DNA of 64,000 bases from Intoshia linei. Lineage: Eukaryota > Orthonectida > Rhopaluridae. The position numbers and the translations under genes were made by a program. Shown here piece after piece: positions 1 to 17,147 of the stretch. The notes beneath the pieces were generated by a model. That model had not been told where the DNA came from. It searched no databases and was given only the letters and a program-made list of their open reading frames with translations. Location: NCBI GenBank assembly GCA_001642005.1, contig LWCA01000060.1:1-64000 (forward strand), read 5' to 3'. How positions within the stretch are numbered: position 1 is the stretch's first letter; each line of letters opens with the position of its first letter.

Positions 1-165
1 AGCTTATTACAAAAAACTTATTCTCAGCCATTGAATTGTCAAACCTCATTATCAAATATTGAAAGATCCTTTTCGATGTTGAAGAATCTTTTATACGATG
101 AAAGAAATTTTTTAAAAACGAATTTTTATAAATATATTCTATTTTACTATAATAAATAAATTTGT
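1..165 (+). mobile_element. hAT transposase C-terminal fragment (cut by window edge)
   Basis: The plus strand encodes, in one open frame from about base 10, a stretch containing ERSFSMLKNLLYDERN followed by a basic tail and a stop near 160. This matches the C-terminal dimerisation region of hAT transposases, where an ERSFS-type motif is typical. The upstream part of the gene lies outside the window. It is most likely the tail of a dead or distant hAT copy. Nothing else is recognisable from 165 to 532, which is AT-rich. Confidence 0.6.
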
Positions 166-532
166 CATAAAAAGTCATATTTTTTTTATTAAAATGTCAT
201 AATTTTTTTGAATTTTTGGTCATAAATAAATTGCCCTAGTAATTAATCAAAAATGACAATACAAAAAAAAATATTTAAATTAAATAAAAAATTTCGGAGA
301 CGCTTGCGATTTTAAAGATCCTATACAAAAATGTTCTACAAACATTAAAATATAACTTTAATGAAACATTATATGATATAATATATATTATATAGTCATA
401 TGGTCAGACTGTGAATATAGTCTCGAGTGTAAGGAAAACTAAAATTTCAAAAATTCTTATGTTTACCATTAAAAAAATAGTATCAAATGAGGAATAATAT
501 GAAATTATACATTTTATTATTTTATAATCATA

Positions 533-813
533 CTAGGTTGACTGTTATGTACTACATACAAACAGCACCTAGCTTTGCCGAGGGCACATTTTTATTCTAC
601 CAAAAAAATAATATTCACGTTGAAAATCTAACCTAAAAATCATATTATTCACTATTATGAATTCATTAAAAAAGTGGTTCCCAGACTTGTTTCAGGTGGA
701 ACCGTCATATCACATTATTTTTTACTTTAAAATAAATATTCCATTACAATTTTTTTTTAAACATTTGACACATACACAAACAAAAATTGCGTAACATATT
801 ATATAAGTAAGGA
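533..813 (-). mobile_element. Non-autonomous Helitron-like element
   Basis: Read on the minus strand this repeat starts with TCCTTACTTATATAATATG after a host A, and ends with CAACCTAG before a host T. A short GTAC-containing hairpin (GTACGTAGTAC in other copies) lies about 20 bases before the end. A 5' TC, a 3' CTRR with a hairpin and insertion between A and T are hallmarks of Helitrons. A second full copy is at 11908-12433, with partial copies at 1017-1215, 10214-10310, 46500-46773, 47516-48057 and 58905-59009. No Rep/helicase is encoded. The superfamily call rests on the ends only. Confidence 0.6.
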
Positions 814-818
814 TAGTC

Positions 819-1016
819 CAGGGGTCAGCAACTTTTTGAATCTTGTGGACCACTTTTTTATACCAAAAAATTTTACCGGCCACGTTTTTAAAAATTTAAA
901 ATGTTGCATTTCAATTATAACTGCAGAGAAATGGTTCTAGTATATTAAAAAAATAAAATCCAGGGCGATCTGAAAATTCAGTATTAAAATGATTATAATT
1001 AGCGAATTATAGCAGA
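819..1016 (+). mobile_element. Truncated hAT MITE
   Basis: Begins CAGGGGTCAGCAACTTTTTG, the same terminal sequence type as the complete hAT MITE at 54850-55124, and shares its internal sequence. The right end is missing. At about 1017 it runs straight into a Helitron-like fragment (1017-1215), so this is a nested and broken copy. No target-site duplication can be shown. Confidence 0.65.
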
Positions 1017-1401
1017 CTAGTTTGATTTTCAAAAAAATGACAATTGAAGTTTTTGACCCGTAAAATATGAGTTTGGGCGGTGGAAATTTATCTTATATGT
1101 CCGGAAAAAAACTGTAATTGAAATGTGGAAATTATAAAATTCTAAGACTGGTTAGTTATTGAAATAAATGGTAACAAACACACCAATAAATATTGCGTAG
1201 CATATATATATATAATGGCTACCTGGTAAATATACGATATTTTGTTACAAATACTTTATTTTAGTAAATTACATACAAATTGTACTTTATTTTGGTAACA
1301 TGTACTTTATTATAAAAGTGAAAAATTTTTTAAATTTAAATTTAATCTCATAAAAAAATATTCTCTGGTGTGAACACCATATAATATTTCTAATTTTTTT
1401 G

Positions 1402-1857
1402 TACAGTCTAAGTCCTATTTAACGGAATTATTTTAAAAATTAAAATTATTAAATATAGCTATGAAGGGACATATATTTCTTTATTGGAGATTGTGAATAC
1501 TAAATAAATACATGTGAATGTTTATAATGAATTTAAATATTATTATATTATAAGTGGGGTAGAGAAGCTATTTTTAGATTTTTTTAATATCGCTCAATAA
1601 AATAAAATTTATAAAATGTCAATTCTAGACTAGAATTTCTAGTTACTGAAATTTAAAAAATTGTTTACATTTAATATTTTTTATTTATAAATTTATCAGA
1701 TTTTTGAAATATTGGACTATTTTGGTTTGCTTTTTTTTATTTGAGATAATCTTATAAATAAATAAGAAGAAAACATATTTTGAGAGTAAAATTTTAGTTA
1801 ACGGAATTTTTGGTTTGTCAAAATTTTGAAATTCCGTTAAATAGGACTTAGACTGTA
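1402..1857. mobile_element. Tc1/mariner-type MITE
   Basis: The element is bounded by perfect terminal inverted repeats of at least 28 bp, TACAGTCTAAGTCCTATTTA at the left and its reverse complement at the right, with TA dinucleotides at both ends. It is 456 bp long with no coding capacity. This is the expected form of a TA-inserting Tc1/mariner-type MITE. A related end (gacttagactgta) is visible near 27500-27513. From 1858 to about 2160 nothing else is recognised. Confidence 0.8.
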
Positions 1858-2164
1858 ATATGGTTTGTAGGTATAATATGGTATATTAATACTTTAGTTT
1901 TAACTTGGGTCTGTAGTGGATAATATAATATTTCAAAAACTAGATTTTTAATTTTTATACTGACACTCCAAAATCATCAAACTTACAATTCAATTTTTTA
2001 TACTTGATATAATAAACCTCACCATAATTAACCAGCAAGGGTGTCGCGGATAAAAAAGAAAAAAGGATGCAACAAACAAGGTTTTTTTTGAATTTATACC
2101 GAACAAAGAAGTTAAAGAAATATTTAGTTTCTAATTTTTAAAATTATTTTTTCACTTTTATAAT

Positions 2165-4900
2165 AAAGTACGTACAAATTATTCTGGATATTTTGACAAA
2201 AATAGTTGCAAAAACTGTTCAAATAATCGCGAAATAACTATAACAAATATATAATTATTTGAATTTACAATTTTATTTTTTATATTTCCACAATTTAAAT
2301 CTTAATATATAACGTAAAAATAATCGAGTTTTTCGATATATAATATTTAAGCAAAATCCATACTTAGTAAATTTAAAAATAATAATGAATGATATCCACG
2401 AAAAACAGTATTAATAGCATACTTTAAAACTAAAATAACATAACTGAAATCAAAGAGATAAAATGTACACTGTACTACACAGATTAGATAAAAATATTTA
2501 TTTTTTACATAATTTATATCTAAAATTCACGAAGCAAGACTATGTCATTTAAATTACAATTATTTAATTCTGCATAAGTGATGCATTTAGATAAGTATTG
2601 AATAGCTTCATCAACTTTTATTTCTTTGACTGTATCATTCAAAAGTGATTCTTCTTCGTCACTTGTTTCGTTTTGATTAACCATTTTCACAATATCATTG
2701 TCTGTATATGATTCATATTGAACAAGGTCTACATACCTACANTAAAATAACATAACTGAAATCAAAGAGATAAAATGTACACTGTACTACACAAGTTAGA
2801 TAAAAATATTTATTTTTGCATAATTTATATATAAATTCACGAAGCATGACTATGTCATTTAAATTACAATCATTTAATTCTGCATAAGTGAGGCATTTAG
2901 ATAAGCATTGAATAGCTTCAACTTTTATTTCTTTGACCGTATCATTCAAAATTAATTCTTCGTCACTTGTTTCGTTTTGATTAATTATTTTCACAATATC
3001 ATTGTCTGTATATGATTCATATTGAACAAGGTCTACATACCTACATAATAATCATTAATTATATATAAGTGTTTCCTAAACTGCGGTCGTGACAAATAGG
3101 GTTATTAGGTCTTACTGTTTAAAAACCACTAATATATAATTCATCATACCTATTTTCGAATACAATGTTATTAATTTCGATTTCAAAATCTGGTAGTAAT
3201 TACCTAGGTCCCAAGATTTTAATATAGATNTGTTTCGTTTTGATTAATTATTTTCACAATATCATTGTCTGTATATGATTCATATTGAACAAGGTCTACA
3301 TACCTACATCATAATCATTAATTACATAATTTTGTGTATAATTATATATAAGTGTTTCCTAAACCGCGGTCGTGACAAATTTTTAATCAAATAGGGTTAT
3401 TAGGTCTTACTGTTTAAAAACCACTAATATATAATTCATCATACCTATTTTCGAATATAATGCCATCAATTTCGATTTCAAAATCTGGTAGTAATTCTCT
3501 AGGTCCCAATATTTTAATATAGATGATGGCTTAATGTCGTTCCATGTACTATTTATTGTAAATGTGGCTTCCTTGAGAGTAAATTTGGTATCGTCAGAAA
3601 TATATTTGTAAGTATTGTAATATAATTTGTTTGCATATTTGGATTTCAAGGAATATAGTATATGTTTATCCATGGGCTGTAGTACAGACGTTGTGTTTGG
3701 AGGTAAATACATAATTTTAATTAACCCGTCTTCAGTTTGTAATGCATCATAGAATTGTGTGACGGTGCATTGTCAACACTTAATAAATCAGTTGAAGTTA
3801 GATTAGATTCTTTCGAAAATGTGTTAACGGTCACCACAAAATCCTTAAAAAACCAATTTTTAAAAACATCAAGGGTCATTCATCTCTTAGTCGATGAATT
3901 ATATTTAACAGGTAAGTCTACGTTTTTTAAACAACGAGGTTTTTTTGACTTTCCTAATATTAGTAATTTCAATTCATGTGAACCATCACTGTTACTACAT
4001 GCCATCGCAGTCAATCGACTTTTGTCTGTTTTTGATCCTTTAACTTGCAATTCATTTGAATGTGATAACGTCGTCCGATTTAATTTTTTCCAAAAAATGT
4101 CGTTTCGTCAGCATTATATATTTGAGAATGGTTTAATTTCATTTCAGTCATAATATGATTTAAATTCTGTTTAAAGTTTTGTATTCCACTAACATCAGCC
4201 GATAATGACTCGCCGGCGCAATGCCTCAAAATTATACCATGTCTTTTTTTGAAGTTATAGTCATCCTATGCTAGCACTAAACGACTGTGCTGGATAAAAA
4301 ATATGAAAATATTTTGCCTTCTCAGTAATTATTAAATCATTAGTCGATAGAGATCGACATCTCCTCTTTATGAACCAATAGAATAAGGCTTCCTCCATCT
4401 TTGGAAAGCTACAGCTTATCAAGTTTTTACACGTTTTGGTTCGGCTATATAAGTATTTTAAGGAGTCATTCAATTTCATTCGATTTTTCTTAATATAATA
4501 TATTATTCCTCTTGATACACCATATTGCAGTGATATTTGAAATGGTTTCATTCCATTGTCGATTTGATTTAAGATTTCTATTTTTTGTGATACGTTTAAA
4601 TGCATGTTAAGATATTAGTTAATAAATTATTTAAATTTAAATATGGACGGAAATATAATTAACAATAATGATAACGATAACGCAATTTGCGCAAACAAAA
4701 AATAAAAACCATAACTTTACAGTACAAATTGAAAATTTTTCAAAAACTTAAAAAATGAAGTTCAGATTTTATCAAATAATCGCGAATAATTTGACATTTT
4801 GTCAAAATATTCAGAATAACCTGTATTACTAAAATAAAGTATATACTACCAAAATAAAGTATGAACTACTAAAATAAAGTATTTGCTACCAAAATAACGT
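2165..4900 (-). pseudogene. Decayed Tigger/jerky-type (pogo) transposon
   Basis: On the minus strand a CENP-B-type helix-turn-helix (start 4605, MHLNVSQKIEILNQIDNGMK) is followed by DDE_1 transposase segments: IYNADETTFFWKK near 4110, GKSKKPRC near 3950, VDNAPSHN near 3780 and LPPNTTSVLQPMD near 3700. The last is the hallmark of Tigger/jerky transposases. The frame is broken by at least one stop (near 3885) and a frameshift just after the DNAPSHN motif. Inverted terminal sequences flank it: a CAAATAATCGCGAA block at about 2220 and, inverted, at about 4770, with further tandem AAATAAAGTA units to about 4900. The C-terminal part is duplicated in tandem (next entry). It cannot encode a working transposase. 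Confidence 0.85.
2430..3540 (-). repeat. Tandemly repeated tail of the Tigger copy, with two assembly Ns
   Basis: Blocks 2436-2742 and 2743-3050 are near-identical, as are 3053-3229 and 3324-3530. A shared 75-bp segment occurs three times (about 2665, 2970 and 3231). Single ambiguous bases (n) sit exactly at the block junctions, at about 2742 and 3230. The repeats encode the acidic C-terminal part of the transposase. Real tandem duplication or a misjoin of allelic copies are both possible. The Ns favour an assembly artefact for at least part of it. Confidence 0.8.
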
Positions 4901-6325
4901 AAATTAACTTTTAACTCTATATATAATAAATATATATACATTAAAGTGATCACTGTTGCATATTTTTTTAAATGATCAAAAAGTATATTTCACTATCAGG
5001 GTTAGTGGTGATGGTCATCACTTTCCTAAAAAAATTATTCAAATTGGTTGAGTTTGGACCCGGCCACTCGACATCGAAATTTTTCCCTAAAAAGTTTAAA
5101 TTAAACTTTATTTTCATAGTAAAATGGTATAAAAATCCCGGCACAATGACTAGATTTAGCTTTTGTAAAATTTTATATAAAAAAATAATCATATTGTCTA
5201 AGGATTAATTAACAATTACGAAAAGAAAATGTGATAAACACCGAAACGTTTATATTAACATTTACATGTTAATTGAATTTTTTAATCATCGGCGATGTTA
5301 CTCATCACACAGTTGTAATTCCATTTAATTTATAAATCAACATTAATTAAAATAAAACTACATGTATTTGTTATGATAACAAAAATATAGTTTTGTTTTT
5401 ATCATTATAAAATATTGTAATATATGAAAAGTAATTTTATCTACGCCCATTTTCGTCGACCCTATGAAAATGAACCCATTTTGTCATACCTTAAAACAAT
5501 AGACATGTCTTCCTGTACGCGTGATGAACGAGTATATTTTTATTATATAATTGTAGGTTTATTTTATTTGCAAAAAAATAATCAGTTTTATTTAAACCAC
5601 TTTAATTTTTGCGATCTGTTACATTTTTTACAACACCTCATCAAATTATAAAAAAATCTGAGAAACTTAAAATTATTAAATTATTTTTTATTGTGTGAAA
5701 ATGTTGAGTATTTTGCCCCTTTATTGTAAAAACTTGTGTAGCCCAAGTTATGTGTAATTCTTTTTTCACAGTATACAATGAACATTAAAAACCTGCTATT
5801 AACAGGTGATTATTTGTCTTTTTTAAATAATATTAATTGGATTTTGTTTGTTTAGCAAATATTATAGTTTCTAAATTGTTAAAACCACAAAAAGTACCGT
5901 TTGAATTTTTGTTTGAATGCATTTTAAAAATTTCAAATGCAGTATTCTCTACTATTCTCCAATCTAATACATTAATATTTCCAAAATTTTTTTTTGAACA
6001 ATCGTCCTTTATTACATTATTAAAAAAATGAAAATAATCGGTCAATTTTTATCATGTATGATTTACAATAGTGTTTATCAATCAATACGCTTAAAAGCTC
6101 ATCCAAATCTAAATGAACTTAGGGAAAAATAATTCAAATTATTCAGAAGGCCCCACCAAATCGTCAATAAGGCCTCTAACCTCCGTTTCCACGGTTTTGT
6201 ATATACATGGTTTCTCTTGTATGTTAAAATTATGTCAAATCCCAACATTAACGAATCATAGAGAATACTGCGTTTAAATATAATTAATCAAAAAAGGAAT
6301 TTTATATATGATTTTTTCATTTTAG
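4901..6325. other. AT-rich stretch without a supported gene
   Basis: Two short antisense open frames (4968-5208) and one at 5424-5651 exist, but none resembles a known protein. The 5424 frame could hold an upstream exon of the Rubicon-family gene, since an exon before 6326 must exist. No motif supports it. No tRNA or repeat family was recognised here. Confidence 0.4.
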
Positions 6326-9300
6326 GATAATGCCTACTTTGTTATGGCAGAAGCCGTGATTCAGTGTATAAATTATATTAAAAATAAACATCTAGTGGAC
6401 CAATTAAATTGCATTTGCTTTAATAATCCTTCAAGAAGCAATAGATTAAATTCTCCTGTCTCTCATGTACATAGTGCCAGTATCTCGACAAGTTCTATTG
6501 ATTATAAAATCGGTGGACTGACATTTACAGAAACATATCCTAAACCCAAAAATAAAGAATGTTTAAATGCTATTGATCTAGCTATAAATTACCTACAAAA
6601 TTATAATGATTTACCTTATGCTAATAAAATTGAATTCTATAGATTCGAAGAAAAAATTAATGTAATCATTTCATTCAAAACGAAATTCATTATCATAACT
6701 TATTAATTCATAAGTAATTAGTTTTTCTGGTCTGCCAAGTCAAGATCGATAATTATAATGTTTTGAAGAAATAAATCTATAAATAAACCCTTTACCATTA
6801 ATACATTACGTTAACTAATAAAATTATGAAATTTTTATACCATGTACGGCAGAGGTCGACAACCAGTGGACCGAGGGTCAAAAGTGGCCTACAGAATACT
6901 TTTGGTGGGGCTTTGAGTAAATATGTAAATTATTTATTTTTAAAATATTCAACTTTTAAACATCGTTTTAAACATTTTCTACTATAATTGGCTCATTATA
7001 ATCATTTTAATTCTGAATTTTCAGATCGCCTGGATATTATTTTGTTGAATATACTATAACCGTTTCTCTTTAGTTAAAATTGAAATGTATTATGTGTAAA
7101 TTTTCAAAAATACTGAAAAAATAAGGACCAGTAGAATTTTTTGATATAAAAAAGTGACCTATGAGATGCAAAAGGTTGCCAACCCTGATGTACGGTGACA
7201 TGACTCAACTATTTTTTATTGATTATCTTACAAGTATATAGTACTTACACTACATCAATATTTTCAAGAATTAATTAATAAATAAATTCGCTTTGTAAGT
7301 GAAATTTTTATTTTTTTACATGTTAGTTTGGATAAAAAAGTTTGTCCTAGTCCATAATATGGACTCCATATCCATTACCAATAAAAAATTTTAACAATAT
7401 CAATTGGAATAAAAGTTTAAATTTTATAGGCCACCAGTCCAATGATTATAAATAGCGACAATGAGTCATTAACACATTTTCGAGAGGTTTATTATAATTT
7501 GTATTTTGTCTACAAATTTTTAGCAAAAAACTCGAGGAAATTTGGAATGGGCACCTCAACGAGACCAGCTAATTTTTAGTGTCATGCATAAGAAAAAGTA
7601 TGTATATTGAGTATTATTAATCATTATAATATTATATTAACATGTAAAATGAAATAAAGTCTTAAAAATGTATAATTTACTTGGAATCAAGGTTAACTGA
7701 ATCATTCAACGTTTATTAAAAATATGTAATACAAATTAAACTAAACTAGATAATGTATAAATATTACCTGTATGTAATTGCGCTATTTTGTTATCATTAA
7801 AATGTTTATTAGTTACTTATTTATTTTGTCAAAAAATTTAGGTTCAGGCTCAACTTGAGCGCAATTATATAAAATGAATCAGACAATTATCATTGATAAC
7901 ACTTATCTAATTGTTTTTTCAATTCAATTTAAGATTGGTTATAATAACAAATATTATAAATGTGAGTTTAAAATTTAATTTTAGAGAATATTTAATGCAC
8001 GAACGGTGCCCAGAATGTGGAATTGTCATGAAATTAGGTATTTAATTAATATTTGTTGGTACTTTTATTATTAGCTTTATTGAAAAATTATCGGTATTGT
8101 AATTATTATGGAAAATTTTTTTGCAGAGCTTGCCATTTAAACGATACCAGAACTATTCCTGGATATATATTAGCAAAATGGGATTTTACCAAAAGGACAG
8201 TATCTCACTGCGCTCAAAGATATCTTGACCAAATATATGATGAACCGTTATTCTTGAGTGAAACATTAACGTCAAATAAGAAATTAAATTTGAATACTTT
8301 TCTTAAAGCAGATAATATCCGAAAATCTTTTGTTTTTACAGTTATGTACATTACTTCTTGCAAATCAGCTTCAAAGTAACTTATATACATTTAAATTTGA
8401 TTATGAAATTATTTGTACATATTAATTATAATTTTTAGATTAGTAGACCAATTATCATCCATCCCTTTTCATTGGTACAACAATTTGGATTATTCTATCC
8501 ATGATTTTATTATAGTATGTCTTTTACTTTATTTATATTGCAAGCGCAGGGCTTTTTTATCACACTTTTTTATTTTCATTTTATTTACATTTTTTTTTTT
8601 ATATTTTAAATTAAATTGTATATAATGACGAGTGTTCTCTAAAATTCACCAGTAGTTCGCCAATCCTTTACATCGCCGTAAATTTTTGGAGAAATTTATT
8701 TTATTATGGACATTATTACCAATGCATGATTACCAAATTATTTCTAATAAAAATGGTTAGTGTTATATATTTTCTTTAGATGTCGTTTTTTATGAGTGAC
8801 AAAATTGGCGAACTACAGAGAGGATATTGTATTTACAAAATAGTATTTTTTTTGTCTCGATGGAAAAAGTTTGGCGATTTTTGTATTGTAGATATCAGTA
8901 TTTTAATATTTTAGATATATACTGGTGAATTTGTAAAAACTATCAAAAAGCTGCTAAATGACTTTTTCAATCATATTCATTATTGCAATGTAAGTTTACA
9001 TATGAATATATAATAGTTTTATATGATAGATCAGCTATTCTTAACGGTGTCCATGTGGACCCCAAGGGGTCCACATCACTTTTTTGGGGGTCCATGAAAA
9101 TTATATACATTTATTACATATTATAGACATTGTCAGTAACATAAAGTCGTTTTTAAAACATAAAGGCTTAGAAATATATAATATAAAACGTGAAAATCAT
9201 GTAAAAGTAAATTCTTTGGTATTAAATTAAATTACTTACAAGTGTAAAAACTTATTGGGAAACCTCCATTGTTCTATTTTAGGAGCAGCGTTTTTATTTA

Positions 9301-11889
9301 ATTATTTTATTAAAATGTATGACCGAGCCAAGTTTCTAATCATAAAAAAAAGCTTTAAATTTCAAATTGAAAATGGGACAAAAAAATCAGTCAATATTCA
9401 TGATTCTATGAAACGTCAACCAAGGAATGTAAAATATTAATTCTTCACAGGGAAAATAGATAATATAGATATTTTATTGATCTGATAAAATATGTAGTAA
9501 ACAATTAATAATGTACTGTAAACAATACCTGAAAAACATTTTGGGAACATTGACGGGTTAAAGGTTAATATTAATAATTCATCAAGTTTATCACCTCGCA
9601 AAAATAGAGTACTCAATGTCTATTGACCATCATTCGTTTTACCCAAATGTAATGATTCATTAAAAATTTTCATTATTTTTAATTTTTTTGGGGTCCACAG
9701 CTAAAAAGAGTTGAGAATGCCTGTGATAGATCGATTACAAACGTGTATGAATGACTAATACTAATATAATAATTTTAATATTTATGAATCATAATGTACA
9801 AGTAAGCCATATCATCAAACCACACGGGGTTTACTGATTTCATTTACACAGGTCCGTGGAGAGCCAGATATAGGTCCCTATAAATTTTTTCGATAAAATA
9901 GTACCTCTATACCAAGGGTCTTCAACGGTGGGTGAATCGCCCCTTGGGCTATTTTTCTATTATATTACATATATAATCTAGTAAATACATAATCTAAAAT
10001 TTTTTTATCAATAACAAATAATCTCTAAACAGACTTTATAAATTATAAATTAGTCAAAATCTTATTATGAATTAATAAAATACAATTGTAATATACATTG
10101 TACAATAGTCACGTTATTAATTAATTGATATTTTATATTTATAAATTAAGAGTATATTTAAAATAAAATTTTTTATATTGGTAATTATATATAAATAGAG
10201 AACATCTATATTACTAGCTTGGCTGTTTTGTAATACGTACAAAGAACACGTAGCTCTGCTGAGGGCGGACTAATCTAATTCTATGAAAAAAATAAATTCA
10301 ATAATAAAATTCTTAATTAAAAATTCTACTCATTATTAACAATTATTTAAATAAGTCATTTATAAACTTGAATTTCATCTTACCTTATAATTTAAAATGA
10401 ATAATTCTAACTTCCTTTTATTTGGTTAGCATTTTTGAATAGAATTATAAAAACAAAAACAAACAATCCCAATTATTCAATTTATTAGAGATGATGAGTG
10501 TATATTATACACTGTATAATCTTAAAAATAAAGACAAAATAGTAAATCCTAAAAATTGTCAAAATAGCTTAAATTCGATAAAAAATAAAATTATAAATTA
10601 ACCTATATATTCATTATCTTTTTTCAATGAGTAAAAAATATTAATTTTGTATCAATAATTAACGGAAGCAGCAGTTTAAATACATATTTGGGATGAATTT
10701 TACCAACATTGCAAAGCATTGTAATAAATACAAAAATGATAATAAACAAAGTTGTACTTTTAGTTTCTGTAGTTTAAAATATATTTCGTTAAATTTTTTG
10801 AAAATAAGTATTTGAGAATGTAATCTTTTTTTTTTTTAATTGTCGGACGGTTAATTATTTCACATTTTTTGTTTTACATAATTTGTTAATAAAATATATG
10901 AATACTAAAGTGCTTTTTTAATCGTGAAGGCGTGACTTATTCAGATTGAAATTTTTTGTGTGTGTTAACAGGTTACAACTATAACACCTGTATTTTTTTT
11001 AAATTATAGGGCTGTTTTTATTTAGAAAAAAGGTAATTTGGGGTTTTGGCCCTGAAGATATACTTTTTTTAATTCTCCTTTAAAAAAGACTTTGATTTCA
11101 AATTTGAGATTGCGTAATTTTTCAATGAAACATTACAATTATAATTTGTAAATTTAATTGCAAATACAATTATTAAACATTTTTTAATTTAACTATAGGT
11201 TTGCATTATGAAAGGTTTCATATGTGAAATTTGCGAAAATCAAAAGGACATAATTTTTCCATTTCAGATAAGTTTGGTTTACACTTGTAAAGGTAGCTTT
11301 TTTAAATAATAAAAATTATTAATAGTCAATGAACAGGGCTAACACCAGCATTACCTGGTACCTGTAAAGTGAAGACGCGTTTTAGAAAGTATTATTGATA
11401 CTTTGCGGCGCGAGTAGAGTTGTCAAACCGGTTTTTCCGGTAAATGTTTTAATAAACAGAAAAATTAATTAATTCATATTTTAAAACTATTATAATTATC
11501 GGTTGCCCAATTTAGTAGGAATGCTTGTACTCTTTTGGAAAGTGACGGAGTAATGACTTACATGTTGAAAAAATTAATACTAGATTAAGTTCTTTCTCAA
11601 TAGGAAAGAGACTCAATCCTGAAATGATTATGCACTGGTTTTTTAATTAATCTTGAGAATTTTTTATTTTTATACGATGGGTTCACTATTCATTTGTCGA
11701 CTACTTACAACAGTTTTCATCTACATTTAATTAAAATTTTCGTTATTATGAGTGATTCCGATTTACATTTAATTTAAACGTGTTAATAATCTAATTTATA
11801 TACTTACCTATTTAGTTTGTCAATGCTGTTATCACAAAAAATGTTATAAGGGTGATTGTTTGAAATGTAACAGAAAAAAAGAACGGTAA
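6326..11889 (+). CDS. Rubicon/Pacer-family protein (Rubicon homology domain), 5' incomplete
   Basis: Rubicon-family proteins (Rubicon, Pacer, PLEKHM1, DEF8) bind Rab7 and the PI3K-UVRAG complex and control autophagosome and endosome maturation. Exons 6326-6661, 7430-7486, 7524-7597, 7985-8037, 8075-8375, 8439-8514, 11199-11292 and 11816-11889 join in frame. Visible blocks are DNAYFVMAEAVIQCI, RGNLEWAPQRDQLIFSV, the zinc ligands CPECG, CNYYGKFFCRACH with the conserved AKWDF, then KGFICEICEN and CQCCYHKKCYKGDCLKC ending at a TAA. The gene therefore has the complete C-terminal RH domain. About 30 residues that normally precede KGFICE are missing in my model, so a small exon may be hidden in the 2.7-kb intron 8515-11198. 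First exon(s) upstream of 6326 were not found. Rubicon or Pacer fits better than DEF8. Confidence 0.87.
6850..7187 (-). mobile_element. hAT MITE with 8-bp target duplication
   Basis: 338 bp, starting CAGAGGTCGACAACC and ending GGTTGCCAACCCTG, flanked on both sides by atgtacgg (6842-6849 and 7188-7195). An 8-bp duplication with CAG...CTG ends is diagnostic of hAT elements. It is in the same family as 54850-55124, in the opposite orientation, and lies in an intron of the Rubicon-family gene. Confidence 0.9.
9032..9723 (+). mobile_element. hAT MITE (692 bp) with 8-bp target duplication
   Basis: Begins CAGCTATTCTTAACGGTGTC, ends AAAGAGTTGAGAATGCCTG, and is flanked by tgatagat at 9024-9031 and 9724-9731. 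Inside is a 61-codon open frame (9255-9440) with no recognisable domain. A second copy, inverted and lacking one end, lies at 19704-20225. It sits in the 2.7-kb intron of the Rubicon-family gene. The rest of that intron (9724-11198) holds a Helitron-like end at 10214 and otherwise featureless AT-rich DNA. Confidence 0.9.
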
Positions 11890-11907
11890 TTACTGATTAT
11901 ACACAAA

Positions 11908-12433
11908 CTAGGTTGACTTTTATGTACTACTTACAAAAATCACCTAACTTTGCCGAGGGCACATTTTTATTTTACCAAAAAAATAAATTCATGTTGAAAA
12001 TCTAACTTAAAAATCATACTATTCACTATTATCAATCCTTTAAAGGAGTGGTTCCCAAACTTGTTTCAGGTGGAACCATATCACATTACTTTTTACTTTA
12101 AAGTGAATTATTCCATCTTAATTTTTTGTTTGTTAAGAATTGCGTAAAAAATTTTAAAAACAATTGTTATCCCATTATTTTAATTGATTTTAAAATCTGT
12201 ATCAGAGTATATATTTTATTTAATTCTCCAACTCGTTTGATTTTCAAAAAAAAGGACAATTGGGGTTTTTGACCCGTAGGATGTGAGTTTGAAATTTATT
12301 TTGCTAACATCCCCGGAAAAGACTGTAATTGAAATGTGGACTTTATAAAATTCTAAGACTGGTAGTTATTGAAATAAACGTGAACACACAGACGCACAAA
12401 CAAATATTGCGTAGCATATTATATAAGTAAAGA
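11908..12433 (-). mobile_element. Non-autonomous Helitron-like element (full copy)
   Basis: A 526-bp member of the family described at 533-813. Minus strand 5' end TCTTTACTTATATAATATGC follows an A, and the 3' end CAACCTAG precedes a T. It occupies most of the gap between the stop codon of the Rubicon-family gene (11889) and the DDX41 start (12676), so it may lie in regulatory DNA of DDX41. Confidence 0.65.
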
Positions 12434-12675
12434 TTTTTTTGAAATCCCAAGACTGGCGACTTGTTGAGATATTACTGTAATAGTTTATATTATACTTTTG
12501 AAAATGACTGCGAAATCAGCGTGTTTTGATTTTAATTTGATTTAGACAAATTTCTAATGAAATAAAAGAAACACAAAAGAAAAAATAAAATACTGGTCTC
12601 AAAAATTTTAATTTTTGTATGTAAAATAAATTTTTTAATATAAACTGCTATTTATTTCCACTTAAATTTTAAAAA

Positions 12676-16658
<3,983 letters not shown>

Positions 16659-17147
16659 ATAAATCCACCTTATTTGTAATTTGTAATATAATAAATGTAA
16701 TACTTTATGCAACAGTTTTGGTATATGAATTTAAAATTATTATACAACTTAATTTGTTTGTTTGAAGTTAGATAAAACGAAAAATCAATAATATTGTTCA
16801 CAGTTGATTTATTTGCGATTAATAAACCTAAATATATATAAATTTTAACAGTTGTGTATAATACAAATTTAAATTTGAAACGATAACAATTACATTACGA
16901 TATGTTCGAAACCATACAGTACAAATTACCATGCATTGTGATGGTACAATTATAATGATAAGCAATTTTAGCTCAGTGATTGTGTCTCAAATTCAGAGAC
17001 GGAACAAATAAAAATGAATTAAAATCTACGTTGCCATAAATAATACTGTAGTTATAATAATCGTCATAGATATCACCACGGAACTATTTGTTTATCGATT
17101 ATTTCAAACTCTATTATCGTAATTTTAAATCAAATAAAATATTGGAA
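16659..17147. other. Intergenic region DDX41 to hnRNP
   Basis: About 490 bp of AT-rich DNA with no repeat or gene recognised. It must hold the DDX41 3' end and the promoter of the RNA-binding protein gene. No clear TATA element or polyadenylation site could be singled out. Confidence 0.4.

Noticed and set aside
3755-4153. 132-codon plus-strand open frame
   Set aside because: Antisense shadow of the Tigger DDE region on the minus strand.
4968-5208. Pair of open frames on opposite strands over the same bases
   Set aside because: Both are Lys/Phe/Ile-rich with no domain. A chance lack of stops in one short segment is enough to explain them.
5424-5651. Possible first exon of the Rubicon-family gene
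   Set aside because: No similarity to Rubicon or Pacer N-termini and no supported splice to 6326. Kept only as a remark.
17088-17147. Upstream ATG for the hnRNP protein
   Set aside because: Would add 20 hydrophobic and basic residues not seen in the family; the ATG at 17148 fits better.
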